Virus record (IMG/VR): IMGVR_UViG_3300003886_000009
Coordinates: 1-44,227 of that record
Origin: a virus
DNA length: 44,227 nucleotides
Direction: 5' to 3' (one strand)
A model generated the notes under the pieces. It saw only the letters and a list, made by a program, of their open reading frames with translations. It was not told where the DNA came from and ran no database searches. Shown here one piece after another: positions 31,772 through 40,721 of this stretch; position 1 is the stretch's first letter; each line of letters starts with the position of its first letter. The translations under genes were made by a program, and so were the position numbers.

Positions 31772-32781
31772 CAGCCTAGTATCAATGAAGTGCCTGCACC
31801 CGAACCAGTAAATCGGGTAGACAATGCGAGGTTTGCATTAGAATAGGAAGCAGTCCCTGCATTTATATACTTAGGGGCTTCTGAAGCTACAGTAGAGAGT
31901 TTACTGGCATAAGCTCCAACGCCATAAGAGGCAGCAGCTTTAAATAAACCCTTTACTAGAGCCTGAGTCTGTTGTGAGGAAAAACGGCTATTAGCTACAG
32001 TAACAGCATTGCTACCAGCATTATAGTTTTGATAAGCTGTATAAGTATTGGCTTTGGATCTTATTCTATTCGTTAAGCCTATTGTACCGGCCTGGATAGC
32101 CGCATTTGCCTTAGTGTTATAGGATTGAAGTTGCCCCTCCCAGAGTATTTGGTCAATAGCTACTTGCCCCTTCCAGAGACTCGCAGCTTTTTCGTTGCTA
32201 ATATCAGCGGCCTTGCGGTCAGCATTAAACATGATAACTTCAGAATCAATTGCACGTTGAGTATTTTGATCTATCACAGCTTCAGCATTAGAACCTGAAC
32301 CAATAACTGTACCTGAAGCAGCTTGACTTGCTACAAGTGCGCCTTGTTCCCTTAATTTAAATTGTTCTAATTGTGTTAAATCTAAGTTTGAATCCTGCCA
32401 AACTTGAGTGAGTTCTTGTTCAAGCAAATCATCTGTATGTAAAGTAGTAAAATACGTCATAGCCGCATTATAATCGGCTGTAGCTTTAATAGAACTAGCG
32501 GCAAGATTACCACTGAGCATTACAGATGCTGCATTAAAGTTTGAAAGCATAGTTTCAGAATCAATATTATACAGATCAGTTTTAAGTTTCATATTATTAT
32601 TATAGATAGCCCAAGCAGAGGCATTTTTTTGGTCAGCGTCTGCCGCTGAACCTGAAATAAGCCCAGCAACACCTCCTATAACCCCCCCTATAACAGTACC
32701 CCATCCAGGAAGTATCTGTGAACCTAGCACAGCCCCTGAGGCGGCTCCTGAAAGAGCGCTACTTGTTGCTGCACTTGTCAT
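31771..32781 (-). CDS. internal virion protein, T7 gp14-like (336 aa)
   Basis: The N-terminus is Ala/Gly-rich (GSQILPGWGTVIGGVIGGVAG), fit to insert into a membrane. The centre contains LREQGALVASQAASGTVIGSGSNAEAV, a segment seen in gp14-type proteins. It likely forms part of the ejection channel through the host envelope. Overlaps of 1 and 4 bases with its neighbours. Confidence 0.7.
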   Translation of the reverse strand: MTSAATSSALSGAASGAVLGSQILPGWGTVIGGVIGGVAGLISGSAADADQKNASAWAIYNNNMKLKTDLYNIDSETMLSNFNAASVMLSGNLAASSIKATADYNAAMTYFTTLHTDDLLEQELTQVWQDSNLDLTQLEQFKLREQGALVASQAASGTVIGSGSNAEAVIDQNTQRAIDSEVIMFNADRKAADISNEKAASLWKGQVAIDQILWEGQLQSYNTKANAAIQAGTIGLTNRIRSKANTYTAYQNYNAGSNAVTVANSRFSSQQTQALVKGLFKAAASYGVGAYASKLSTVASEAPKYINAGTASYSNANLALSTRFTGSGAGTSLILG

Positions 32782-33326
32782 TCGTACACCTCAATCGTAT
32801 CTATTACAGCACGAACAGTTAAGGGTAAGGGCTGCTTTTGCCTGATAAAATATTCAGCTTTTCTATTAAAACCCTCTTCATATTCTAAGTGTAGAATACC
32901 AGTAAAAGGGGGTATTTGAGTACCTGTCAAGTCGGCTTCATCTCGAAAAGGAATTTCCTCTTCAGATTCTCCATCTTCATCATCTACTCGGCCCACAAAC
33001 ATGCCTATAGATTGATAAAGATCAATGTCTATATTTGTTATTCTTTGCATTCGGCCCAGCGATGTACCATAGTCAGTTTTAACTTCGGGCAAAAGCGGTC
33101 TTACTTCAGAAACATAGCCTAAACCAACAGCAATGTTTGAATAGCTCCCATTCAAAGTTATAGAGCCTCCTGAAACCTGTCTTTGTGGGTGGGCTGTTCC
33201 ATCAGCTATTACATCTACTATTTCACCTTCAAGATGCCCTAAACCAGATAGAGTATCTACAGGCACACCAAAATACTCCACAAAACTGTCAAGAAAACGC
33301 GCATTGGGAATGTTGTCAATAAGCAT
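32778..33326 (-). CDS. C-terminal part of a split tail nozzle protein (182 aa)
   Basis: ARFLDSFVEYFGVPVDTLSGLGHLEGEIVDVIADG, SGGSITLNGSYSNIAVGLGY are the blocks normally found in the last third of the long podoviral nozzle/stabilisation protein. Here they begin a separate gene whose ATG shares the last base of the upstream stop (TAATG). Together the two products (519 + 182 residues) have the normal length of the single protein. The split is real in this sequence, but it may be a biological gene fission or a one-base error. Confidence 0.65.
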   Translation of the reverse strand: MLIDNIPNARFLDSFVEYFGVPVDTLSGLGHLEGEIVDVIADGTAHPQRQVSGGSITLNGSYSNIAVGLGYVSEVRPLLPEVKTDYGTSLGRMQRITNIDIDLYQSIGMFVGRVDDEDGESEEEIPFRDEADLTGTQIPPFTGILHLEYEEGFNRKAEYFIRQKQPLPLTVRAVIDTIEVYE

Positions 33327-34885
33327 TACAGGATCACCAAAACGGGAGTGTTAATAAAAGCTCTAAACTGGGGGGCTTTCTTTTCAAGATAATATTTTGG
33401 GTTACCTTGAATTGTTCTCTTAACAATTACCCAAACTTCATCTTCCCTAGTATCCCCCGGAATACTTGTTATAGCTTTAAATTCACCGGGATCAGATAAG
33501 CCGCTAGTACTATGTACATGCCAGCCAATAACTTCATGTTGCCTCTGATAGGTAAGTCCTAATAATATCCCATCCGCACGAACTGCCCAGATAATTGAAG
33601 ACGGTACCTGTTGATAAGTCCAATCAATGATTGAAAAATTTTCAGTAACATGACTAGATAAAATCGTTACATCAGAAGTTTTATAACTATCATAAGTATA
33701 ATCAAAAACAAACTCATTTATAATCCTACCGTACCTTTCAATGAATAGGGTTGTGATCCCTACCATTAAAGGCGTAATAGGTTCAGAACCATTATTAGTT
33801 TGTCGTTGTGCTAGTATATTTGTGGGGGTCAACGCAAAACGCGTAGCACCTGATACAGTCCACTCATTGGCGATGGTGCCGATATTCAGACTCTTACCAG
33901 ATATTAACCAAACTATCTTATCTTGTGTACCAGAATCTAGAGTAAAGGTCACAGCATCTGAATCAATAAGGGGTGAAGAAACAGCAAAAGAGGAAAAATC
34001 GCCAGCCCTGGACATCCACACGGTTTGCCGTCTTAACAGGTTTGCCGCATACACCACTCTCTGTTGATGGAAGGTAACTCTTTCAGGCCAGCCGTTAGTG
34101 GCTGACCAATCAGTAGGTTGCGAAGTAAAAGCCAAAGTAACAAGTTCCCAACAGGTGGCTCCGTGGCGTTTTAATGTTTGAGGGGGGAATCCTGATTGTG
34201 CAATATATAATTCATCTGCGGATTGAGCATAGTCTAACCCAACAATATCCCAAGTAGTAGGAAGTGTTAGGGTTACAATGTCCCCAGGGTTAGCAACATT
34301 CTTTAAATAAAAATCTAAAGTACCGTCTGCTGTAGTTGCCCCACCAGTTACTGTAATCTTATCAGCAACGGGGGCGACGTTAATCGCTATAGTATAATCG
34401 ACAGCCAATACTAAGGTTGTCTCGATCCCTGCAGCCGAAGTATGGCGTACTTCAATTTCACTAGCCGCAGCAATGTCGATTGTTGGAATATCGTAAGTAG
34501 CCAATCCAGTATAAGCTGTAGTATAAGGTACCGGAGGGCAGAAAGGGGCAACAGGATTAGGGTAAACTAATAAGCCTTCTTTATCCCCTATTACCATACG
34601 CGGCGCACCATCCGTGTGTATAAAGAATACTAGAGTATAAGCTTGCAATTCATTAAAGATAAAAGGTATCTCACGAACTCTAGGATCAGCAACATCAAGC
34701 CCTAGAGAATTCAGGTCATATATGAACTTAAAACCATCTCTACGAGTAGTTGGCCCCTGTGTTGTACATATCATATTACTGAGTTTACTAGAACCGCTGT
34801 TATACCTCTTAAAGTCTGCACGGGCCTCCATTAAGGGGGAGAGTTCACCAGCAGAAAAAGAGTGTTTAAGTCGGTGCGTACCCAT
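33326..34885 (-). CDS. tail nozzle protein, N-terminal part (519 aa)
   Basis: HSFSAGELSPLMEARADFKRYNSGSSKLSNMICTTQGPTTRRDGFKFI is the hallmark start of the nozzle proteins of T7 gp12-like and related podophages, which form the tip of the short tail. The middle is beta-rich with PERVTFHQQRVVYAA. The product stops after YLEKKAPQFRAFINTPVLVIL, where homologues continue, and the missing section is encoded in the overlapping next gene. Confidence 0.75.
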   Translation of the reverse strand: MGTHRLKHSFSAGELSPLMEARADFKRYNSGSSKLSNMICTTQGPTTRRDGFKFIYDLNSLGLDVADPRVREIPFIFNELQAYTLVFFIHTDGAPRMVIGDKEGLLVYPNPVAPFCPPVPYTTAYTGLATYDIPTIDIAAASEIEVRHTSAAGIETTLVLAVDYTIAINVAPVADKITVTGGATTADGTLDFYLKNVANPGDIVTLTLPTTWDIVGLDYAQSADELYIAQSGFPPQTLKRHGATCWELVTLAFTSQPTDWSATNGWPERVTFHQQRVVYAANLLRRQTVWMSRAGDFSSFAVSSPLIDSDAVTFTLDSGTQDKIVWLISGKSLNIGTIANEWTVSGATRFALTPTNILAQRQTNNGSEPITPLMVGITTLFIERYGRIINEFVFDYTYDSYKTSDVTILSSHVTENFSIIDWTYQQVPSSIIWAVRADGILLGLTYQRQHEVIGWHVHSTSGLSDPGEFKAITSIPGDTREDEVWVIVKRTIQGNPKYYLEKKAPQFRAFINTPVLVIL

Positions 34886-35493
34886 TAGGTAGTTTCTAAC
34901 TCAGTAGCTATGTTTGGGTTTACGAATGTATCGTTATCGGGATCATCGTCATACTCCCGATAATCATTTCCAACATTAGCTTCAGATTCCCAAACTTCAC
35001 TTTGCATACTTTTGTATTGATTTGCCAGTACAGCAGTCAGTTTTTTATCTTGTGTTATTGCTGGGGCTATTTTAATTGCGATAGCCTGCGCAAGGAGGTG
35101 GGCAAAAGTGTCAGAAACTGAAGAAATATCTGTTACTTGTGCAGTAAAATAAAGCCCTACTGAAGTTTGAATAGTATATAAAGCATCCCCCATTACTATC
35201 CATTTATCGCGACTACCTTTCGGGTAGATATCACGGGGGGTCAAACAATTATTGGGTAATTGGTAACCATAAGAACCAAAAGGTATAGGCTGTCCTGTTA
35301 AGTCTAATTGGTTTAGAGTTGCATACCTTCTAGCAAAAGGCCAATCAAATTTAGATAACAATAAGTTTTTAGTGGGTTCAAATAAAGTCTGACACATTCT
35401 TGAACGTTTATTCGTTTCAGTAAAATCACGAAAAGGCGCAGCCCCGCAAAGGGCCAAAGCCATATTACTAATATTCACATCTGAATAAGCCAT
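34885..35493 (-). CDS. tail adaptor protein, T7 gp11-like (202 aa)
   Basis: The start MAYSDVNISNMALALCGAAP and the following CQTLFEPTKNLLLSKFDWPFARRYATLNQL are hallmarks of the podoviral tail tube A/head-tail adaptor family, which joins portal and nozzle. 202 residues is the usual length. Overlap of one base with the nozzle gene. Confidence 0.8.
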   Translation of the reverse strand: MAYSDVNISNMALALCGAAPFRDFTETNKRSRMCQTLFEPTKNLLLSKFDWPFARRYATLNQLDLTGQPIPFGSYGYQLPNNCLTPRDIYPKGSRDKWIVMGDALYTIQTSVGLYFTAQVTDISSVSDTFAHLLAQAIAIKIAPAITQDKKLTAVLANQYKSMQSEVWESEANVGNDYREYDDDPDNDTFVNPNIATELETT

Positions 35494-35498
35494 ACGAT

Positions 35499-35843
35499 TT
35501 AACCTGTAGGTTCAGGCGTTTTACTGTCTTTATTGTTACGGTAACGAATATCCATAATTCGCTCGATAACTGTAGCTTTGGTATCACTCTCTTTTTTGAT
35601 AAGCTTAATCTTATAAGCTTTTAAAAGAGCAGTAGCTGCTTCCTTATGAGTCCAAGTAGCTGCTTCGAGTTCTTCCTCTGAAGCTGTAGTAAAATCAAGT
35701 TTATGCTCTTCACCTTCAATCTCGATGAAGCACCCTTTTTTAGGGTTATCTTTTGCTTTAAGTACAGTCCCATGTGAAATAAAAGTGATTTTTCCACCTT
35801 TAATTAATGCCTGGCAATCTCTTGTACAAAGAAAATCGGCCAT
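35499..35843 (-). CDS. small virion or assembly protein (114 aa)
   Basis: The ATG at 35843 has AGGAG 7 bases upstream; an ATG eight codons earlier lacks a site. The N-terminal half looks like a small beta domain (CQALIKGGKITFISHGTVLKAK), and the C-terminal half is helical (ATALLKAYKIKLIKK). Unknown, but its place between cement and adaptor genes suggests a head-tail joining role. Confidence 0.55.
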   Translation of the reverse strand: MADFLCTRDCQALIKGGKITFISHGTVLKAKDNPKKGCFIEIEGEEHKLDFTTASEEELEAATWTHKEAATALLKAYKIKLIKKESDTKATVIERIMDIRYRNNKDSKTPEPTG

Positions 35844-35875
35844 AATATTTCTCCTAATTAAATTCAATAGTTAAA

Positions 35876-35901
35876 TAGTAGAGGCCCGAAGACCCCTACT
35901 A
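35876..35901 (-). terminator. 11-bp UUCG hairpin after the cement gene
   Basis: Read on the minus strand, TAGTAGGGGTC and GGCCTCTACTA pair over 11 positions (two G-T pairs) around a TTCG loop, the very stable C(UUCG)G type. TATTTAA follows, so it could be a leaky terminator or a stabilising 3' hairpin. It begins 10 bases after the stop at 35911 and would keep capsid and cement expression above the downstream tail genes. Confidence 0.65.
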
Positions 35902-35910
35902 AACTACTCA

Positions 35911-36264
35911 TCAGCTATTAGACTGAACACCAGGTAGCACTACTCCAGCACTGAACTGCCCGGCAGCGGGTACGCCTTCTAACGCAAGTTTGACAAACTG
36001 CTTAGTGTTGCTTGGCAGATCAAACTCATAGGTGCCAACTGCTGCAAAAATTGACGAATCCAGTGTTATAAGATCATCAGCAGCGACGTTAGTAGCCCCT
36101 GTAGTAAGAATAACCCCAGTAACACCCGCCAATGCAACTTCAGTAGTGAAGAAACACTTGATAGGTTGTCCAGGGCCAACCCCCGCATTACCTAAATCAA
36201 GCACAGTGGGTACACCACCAAAGGCTAACGAGTCAGCCCATAATAGATCGTTGTCTAAAATCAT
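35911..36264 (-). CDS. capsid cement protein, Bbp16-like (117 aa)
   Basis: MILDNDLLWADSLAFGGVPTVLDLGNAGVGPGQPIKCFF and the beta-rich remainder follow the Bbp16 pattern of Bordetella phage BPP-1, a cement protein that binds outside the capsid. The length fits. AGGAG lies 8 bases before the ATG. Next to the major capsid gene. Confidence 0.75.
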   Translation of the reverse strand: MILDNDLLWADSLAFGGVPTVLDLGNAGVGPGQPIKCFFTTEVALAGVTGVILTTGATNVAADDLITLDSSIFAAVGTYEFDLPSNTKQFVKLALEGVPAAGQFSAGVVLPGVQSNS

Positions 36265-36303
36265 TTTAAATACTCCTAGTCAATAGACAGTTAATTACAT
36301 TAA

Positions 36304-37329
36304 TTAAACGATGATTGCTTCTGTTTCCAGAATCGCGTTACATTCACGAATAGGTCGTCCACGGAAAGAGAGAACCTCTTCACCGAAAATTTCCTTCATG
36401 CCAAGAGAAGCATTGGCTTTCTCAACAGCCGCCATATCCAGCATAGCCGCAATAGCTGCACCAGCATAAAAGATACCACGATTGCGCCCCTTAGTAGGAA
36501 CAGCGTGCATCATTTTAATCATATCGCGATAAAGCTGAGCTTGTTTTGCTACGACATCAAGTGAAGCTAAGTCGATATTGGCAAGGCGAACAATATACCG
36601 CCAATCGCGTACACACATACCGAGTTTCCACTGGTAATGCGACTGGAAACCTCTGAATCGGCCACCGTCATTATCCGTAAGAGTGATCTCGCCAAGATCT
36701 TCAGAAAGCAGACCCGCTTGAGAACCTTTTGGATAAATGCCGTGGACTGTATCTTCACCCCAAACAACATACCAAAGTGAAGTCACATCGCCAGCAGCCC
36801 CTCCAAAATCCAGAATATTCTTCAAATAATTTGAACCTAGAGTTGCTGCAGGTTTTCCGGCCAGGGCGAGAGTATCGTAGCGAGGAGCTAATCCAAGAAA
36901 CTTTTCAGGATCAGTAGCAGTATCGCCATAAAAGATGGTAGAGGCCATCGTATCAGACATGCCCTCAATATGAGGGGTATCTTCGGACAACCTGAACTCT
37001 GCAGTATTCCCGTTCAACATAGCCAGGTCTTTATCAACCTCTGCAAAGTCTTCCAGCATACCAATAGTATCATCAACTTGCGCTGTGGTACTTTTAGTAG
37101 GCCTAACACCATAGTTCAGTTTACGCCAGGTGGGACTCGGGGTATCGGAACGAACAGTGGTTCTATGACCGACTGGAAGGTTGCCCTCGACTAGCGGCAT
37201 ATCCAATATAATCGGATTCGATTGTGCTAGTAATTCTGCAATCTTTGCAATAGAGCCGTCAGGATCCATTCGCTTAGTTACGTTTACTATATTGGGAAGT
37301 TCCCCTCCCGTATAAGGTGTAAAAGCCAT
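36304..37329 (-). CDS. major capsid protein, BPP-1-like (341 aa)
   Basis: The start MAFTPYTGGELPNIVNVTKR, then LPVGHRTTVRSDTPSPTWRKLNYGV, EDFAEVDKDLAMLNGN and SHYQWKLGMCVRDWRYIVRLANID are as in major capsid proteins of the BPP-1/BcepC6B-like podophages with the HK97 fold. The scaffold is a separate gene upstream, the cement gene follows. This product would be the most abundant virion protein. Confidence 0.8.
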   Translation of the reverse strand: MAFTPYTGGELPNIVNVTKRMDPDGSIAKIAELLAQSNPIILDMPLVEGNLPVGHRTTVRSDTPSPTWRKLNYGVRPTKSTTAQVDDTIGMLEDFAEVDKDLAMLNGNTAEFRLSEDTPHIEGMSDTMASTIFYGDTATDPEKFLGLAPRYDTLALAGKPAATLGSNYLKNILDFGGAAGDVTSLWYVVWGEDTVHGIYPKGSQAGLLSEDLGEITLTDNDGGRFRGFQSHYQWKLGMCVRDWRYIVRLANIDLASLDVVAKQAQLYRDMIKMMHAVPTKGRNRGIFYAGAAIAAMLDMAAVEKANASLGMKEIFGEEVLSFRGRPIRECNAILETEAIIV

Positions 37330-37354
37330 TAGATGTTTCTCCTATATATTAAAA

Positions 37355-38065
37355 TTAAGCAGTTGCACTCGGATGTGATTTTCCAAATAGCGTATTTGCT
37401 AGAGTTTGTTTACCTTTAGGTATGTTGACTCCACTTTTTAAAAAGCCACCTTCTTTCATGGAGTTGCCAACACTCAATAAGTAGCCAAGTACAGCCGGGT
37501 GATTGCCGAAGCCTGAAGTTTCTAAAGCTTTAGCAAGTTGCCCTTCAGGGTCATTTTGGGCGAGCGCCCTTCGCACTAGTGATAAATTATAATCAGCTTG
37601 GTCACCCCAGGATGTCACTAAAGCGTCACCTTCCTTTCGGATAGCCGCTTGAGTTGCCTCTTCATTCGCTTGGGTAACTGCCCCAAACTGCTCAAGAGAA
37701 TTATCAAGTTGTGCCTGCGTCATATCATTAGCATGCGCGAATTGCGCCAAGGCTTCTGGCGCACCTTCAGGTAAAGCATATTCACCGATTTCCGGGACTA
37801 TACGGGCATCCGGGACTTTGCCAGGATCGTCTATAGTTGTAGTCGGGTCAACACTCGGTTCTGCTGGTGTTTCGGTAACTGCAGGCTCAACAGGAGCTAC
37901 AGTTTTAGGTTTTTTGGTTACCGGCTCTGTAATAGCAGGTTCTACAGGGGCTATAAGAGTCGGCTCGACAGGAGCAACTTTAGGGGGGGTAACTACTGGT
38001 TCTACAGCAACTACTGGCTCTACTGGCTTGACTGCAGGTTCTGCTGGAATCACTGGATCAGGCAT
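37355..38065 (-). CDS. scaffolding protein (236 aa)
   Basis: The ATG at 38065 has AGGAAG 6 bases upstream; one at 38080 lacks a site. Residues 1-80 are imperfect PVEPxxT repeats, Pro/Glu/Val-rich and probably extended. The remainder is helical (LAQFAHANDMTQAQLDNSLEQFGAVTQ, then NPEGQ-like DPEGQLAKALE). Position directly before the capsid gene, the acidic helical body and the C-terminal basic residues (KGKQTLANTLFGKSH) fit a scaffold that leaves the prohead. The start overlaps the upstream gene by 8 bases. Confidence 0.7.
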   Translation of the reverse strand: MPDPVIPAEPAVKPVEPVVAVEPVVTPPKVAPVEPTLIAPVEPAITEPVTKKPKTVAPVEPAVTETPAEPSVDPTTTIDDPGKVPDARIVPEIGEYALPEGAPEALAQFAHANDMTQAQLDNSLEQFGAVTQANEEATQAAIRKEGDALVTSWGDQADYNLSLVRRALAQNDPEGQLAKALETSGFGNHPAVLGYLLSVGNSMKEGGFLKSGVNIPKGKQTLANTLFGKSHPSATA

Positions 38066-38321
38066 CGTTTTCTTCCTCATTATTATGCGCTAATACTAAA
38101 CGCGGATATATTTTAGGGTCGGCATCTTCAAGTAACTGTAAGAGGGCCAAGCCAATTGACCTTTTACCCTCAAGATAAAAAGTCTGATTATCACCAGTAA
38201 AAGATTCAGAATATATCCCACAAAGTTCTAAAACGTGCCATATAAAAGCCCGTCCTTGTAGGGTATTGACTAAATCACGTATATTCATTTTTAGTATATC
38301 ATAATCTGAGTCATTACTCAT
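38058..38321 (-). CDS. small morphogenesis-region protein (87 aa)
   Basis: The ATG at 38321 has GAGAGG 9 bases upstream and avoids overlap with the lysozyme gene, so it is preferred over 38354. Helical and acidic (DSDYDILKMNIRDLVNTLQGRAFIWHVLELCGIYSE). Similar small proteins lie between portal and scaffold genes in related phages; function unknown. Confidence 0.55.
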   Translation of the reverse strand: MSNDSDYDILKMNIRDLVNTLQGRAFIWHVLELCGIYSESFTGDNQTFYLEGKRSIGLALLQLLEDADPKIYPRLVLAHNNEEENDA

Positions 38322-38334
38322 TATACTTTTCCTC

Positions 38335-39003
38335 TCATTGCAGCACCTTATCAAGTTCAGGTAACGGTAAAGTAGGCTCTACTTGAATATACCTAGAAAC
38401 TCTATTGTGCTTCTGATTAATAGCTGCAGCAAGTTTATTAACTGAACCATCAGGGTCTTTTGTCCGATCTCCAAAATTTTCCATATTCGCTTTTAAAGCT
38501 GTGAAGTCTCTACTCTTTATTTGTTTCCAAGCTTTTTGGTTATAAAAGCGACTACCGTATTGATGATAGAGGGAAGTAGCCACAGCTTTTATTCCATCAG
38601 GCAGAGCATTCCACTTTGATGCCCCCATTTTATTGACTATATTAAGCATACCGTACTGAGTTACTTGGTTAGATAAGTGAGCAACTTCACCCGAAGTTAA
38701 ACGATCATAAGAGGGGTCTTGTATTTTTTCAATTTGTGTTTTAGCCGCTTCTCCCTGTAACCCAAGAACACCTAAGGCATTGATTTTATCAAGTACAAAC
38801 GGGGCGACCCCGGCACGTTTCAAACCCTCAAAATCCCACTGGCCTAAATCTATCCCATTACCGATTGTTGAACCGCTACTATTCGAGGGTACTATGAACT
38901 TTTCTGTGTACCCCTCAATATCTTTTTGCCCAAGAAATTCTACCATTTTAATTTTATTAGTAGTTTGCAATCTCGCATAATCTGTAGGAGGTAAATCAGC
39001 CAT
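38335..39003 (-). CDS. pesticin/T4-type lysozyme (222 aa)
   Basis: Residues 22-60 carry the active site: E30 in IEG, T46 in STIGNG, and D52 six residues later, as in the pesticin C-terminal lysozyme domain, a T4-lysozyme relative that cleaves the sugar backbone of peptidoglycan. The following helices fit the fold. There is no signal peptide or membrane helix, so a holin or the virion must deliver it. The gene overlaps the portal stop by one base and lies in the head-assembly operon, unlike most endolysins, so it could be a virion enzyme. Confidence 0.75.
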   Translation of the reverse strand: MADLPPTDYARLQTTNKIKMVEFLGQKDIEGYTEKFIVPSNSSGSTIGNGIDLGQWDFEGLKRAGVAPFVLDKINALGVLGLQGEAAKTQIEKIQDPSYDRLTSGEVAHLSNQVTQYGMLNIVNKMGASKWNALPDGIKAVATSLYHQYGSRFYNQKAWKQIKSRDFTALKANMENFGDRTKDPDGSVNKLAAAINQKHNRVSRYIQVEPTLPLPELDKVLQ

Positions 39004-40721
39004 TAGTTAAGATACCCGCTTTCTTGTGCAACTTGTTGAGTTTCAGCTAAAATTTGCCCCGCTTCAGCCTGTGTCTTTTGTGTATCTGCAGTAGTGCTTT
39101 TAATGTTACTGCCCAGTTCAGCCTGTTTTGCATCTTGTTCTGCTTTCTTGGCAGCGGCCTGTGTGGCGGCGCGTTCTTTGCGTAACTGTTCAACCTCTGC
39201 TTCAGGTCTTAGTATGCCTATATCGACCCCCTCAATTTCAGCCCGCTGCCTCGCGGCTTTATCCACATCTATATTGTCCATAATGGTCGGATCAAATTGT
39301 GCGGCCTGGCCAACAAACCCCATGAAAGCGTCAGTACCCTGACTTTTAACAGATCGCTGTGCGGTTGCCATAGGGGATACAAGGGTTATTTCAAAATCGC
39401 CAGCTACCGCTTCAAGTTCAGGATCTAATGGCGGCAGTAATTCTTTTCGTTTCATTATATTAAAAGCCCTACGAATTACTGGTGCATAAAGCTCAGAGAA
39501 GAGGCGCTCAACTACCGGGCCTAACCGGAACATTTTCTCCTGCTCTTGTGCGGTTACTTGCGTAGCCTTTAGAGGGCTAGCATTAGGATCGCGTGAGGCG
39601 GTTAAGAAAACATCATTAAAGAAATTCCTCTTTATTCGCTGCTCGACCCTTTCAATAGCTGCTGCTACCCCCTGAAAATCAAAACGGACTCTATAGAGTT
39701 CATTAACTGTTTCATTTGGGTTAGAATAGTAATTTCTACCACCAGGTAAAGAATTGATTTTACCGCGCATCCTTCCCGGAGCATTTAAAGGCGGATCAAT
39801 CCCTTTATGAGTAGCCATTAAAAATGCCTTTTCCATTTCTTGTAAACGCTTAATATCCGGGATAGCTCGGGAACCAGGGCCGATACCCCAGACATCTGAA
39901 CCAATAGTACCCCAGCGAGCTAAGGGGTAAGGGTTTTCATAGAAGCCACTAACTTCTAATGGCTCTTTATGCAATGTCGTACCCATTGAACTGTTCGCAG
40001 CTACTTCATAATAAATACGGATATAATCTTTATCTTGAAATTTATCTTTAGTGACATATTCTAATACAGCTAAGTCTACTTTATCTACTCCAGCATTATT
40101 ATTTTTTACAGCCTTTTTCAAGTCTGCACTAACTGTGTCCGGGAATTTCTGATAAAGCTGTCTTGGTGACATAAAGATTGTTCTAATAAACACATCTGTA
40201 AGGCCATCCGCTCCAAGTGAAAAGTAATATTCGCCCGCTGTAAGAAGTTCAAATCTAAAGGGAGCATCAGATTCATAAGTGTCTTCGCCGACATATAAAC
40301 AACCAGTACCAAAACCCGCATATTCAATATAATAACTATTTATAATACTGTAAAAATTACTTGTATGCAGGCCTTTATGTAAGATTTTCTCGCTTTCTTG
40401 CAACCACTGTTTTAGCGGTTCTATTTGCTTAATTTTTTCATCATTCCAGTCTAACTTAAACCAGGGCATAGCAGGTGAAGTCAATCGACCGTGTAAACCA
40501 GAAGTTAAAACATAGAGGGAATCCTCACCAACAGTGTTAATTATATTTGGTGAAGTTAATTTTCTTTTTCTGGGTTTGGAATATGTTTGATAGATCCCTC
40601 GACCCGGTAACAGGTTATCGCTTATTGAGCGCCATTCAGCCTCCCATTCAGAGCGTTCTTTTTTTAACTCTGAAAGAATAGCGGTGATCTTATCAAATGA
40701 ATATTTTTCTGCTAATTCCAT
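39003..40721 (-). CDS. portal protein, T7-type head-tail connector (572 aa)
   Basis: The N-terminal EWEAEWRSISDNLLPGRGIY, the following LYVLTSGLHGRLTSPAMPWFKL, RLQEMEKAFLMATHKGIDPPLNAP and EKMFRLGPVVERLFSELYAPVIRRAF are hallmarks of T7-type portal proteins. The ring forms the DNA entry and exit channel and starts capsid assembly. The last 100 residues are a charged helix (AEVEQLRKERAATQAAAKK) for the barrel. Length is normal. Confidence 0.85.
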   Translation of the reverse strand: MELAEKYSFDKITAILSELKKERSEWEAEWRSISDNLLPGRGIYQTYSKPRKRKLTSPNIINTVGEDSLYVLTSGLHGRLTSPAMPWFKLDWNDEKIKQIEPLKQWLQESEKILHKGLHTSNFYSIINSYYIEYAGFGTGCLYVGEDTYESDAPFRFELLTAGEYYFSLGADGLTDVFIRTIFMSPRQLYQKFPDTVSADLKKAVKNNNAGVDKVDLAVLEYVTKDKFQDKDYIRIYYEVAANSSMGTTLHKEPLEVSGFYENPYPLARWGTIGSDVWGIGPGSRAIPDIKRLQEMEKAFLMATHKGIDPPLNAPGRMRGKINSLPGGRNYYSNPNETVNELYRVRFDFQGVAAAIERVEQRIKRNFFNDVFLTASRDPNASPLKATQVTAQEQEKMFRLGPVVERLFSELYAPVIRRAFNIMKRKELLPPLDPELEAVAGDFEITLVSPMATAQRSVKSQGTDAFMGFVGQAAQFDPTIMDNIDVDKAARQRAEIEGVDIGILRPEAEVEQLRKERAATQAAAKKAEQDAKQAELGSNIKSTTADTQKTQAEAGQILAETQQVAQESGYLN

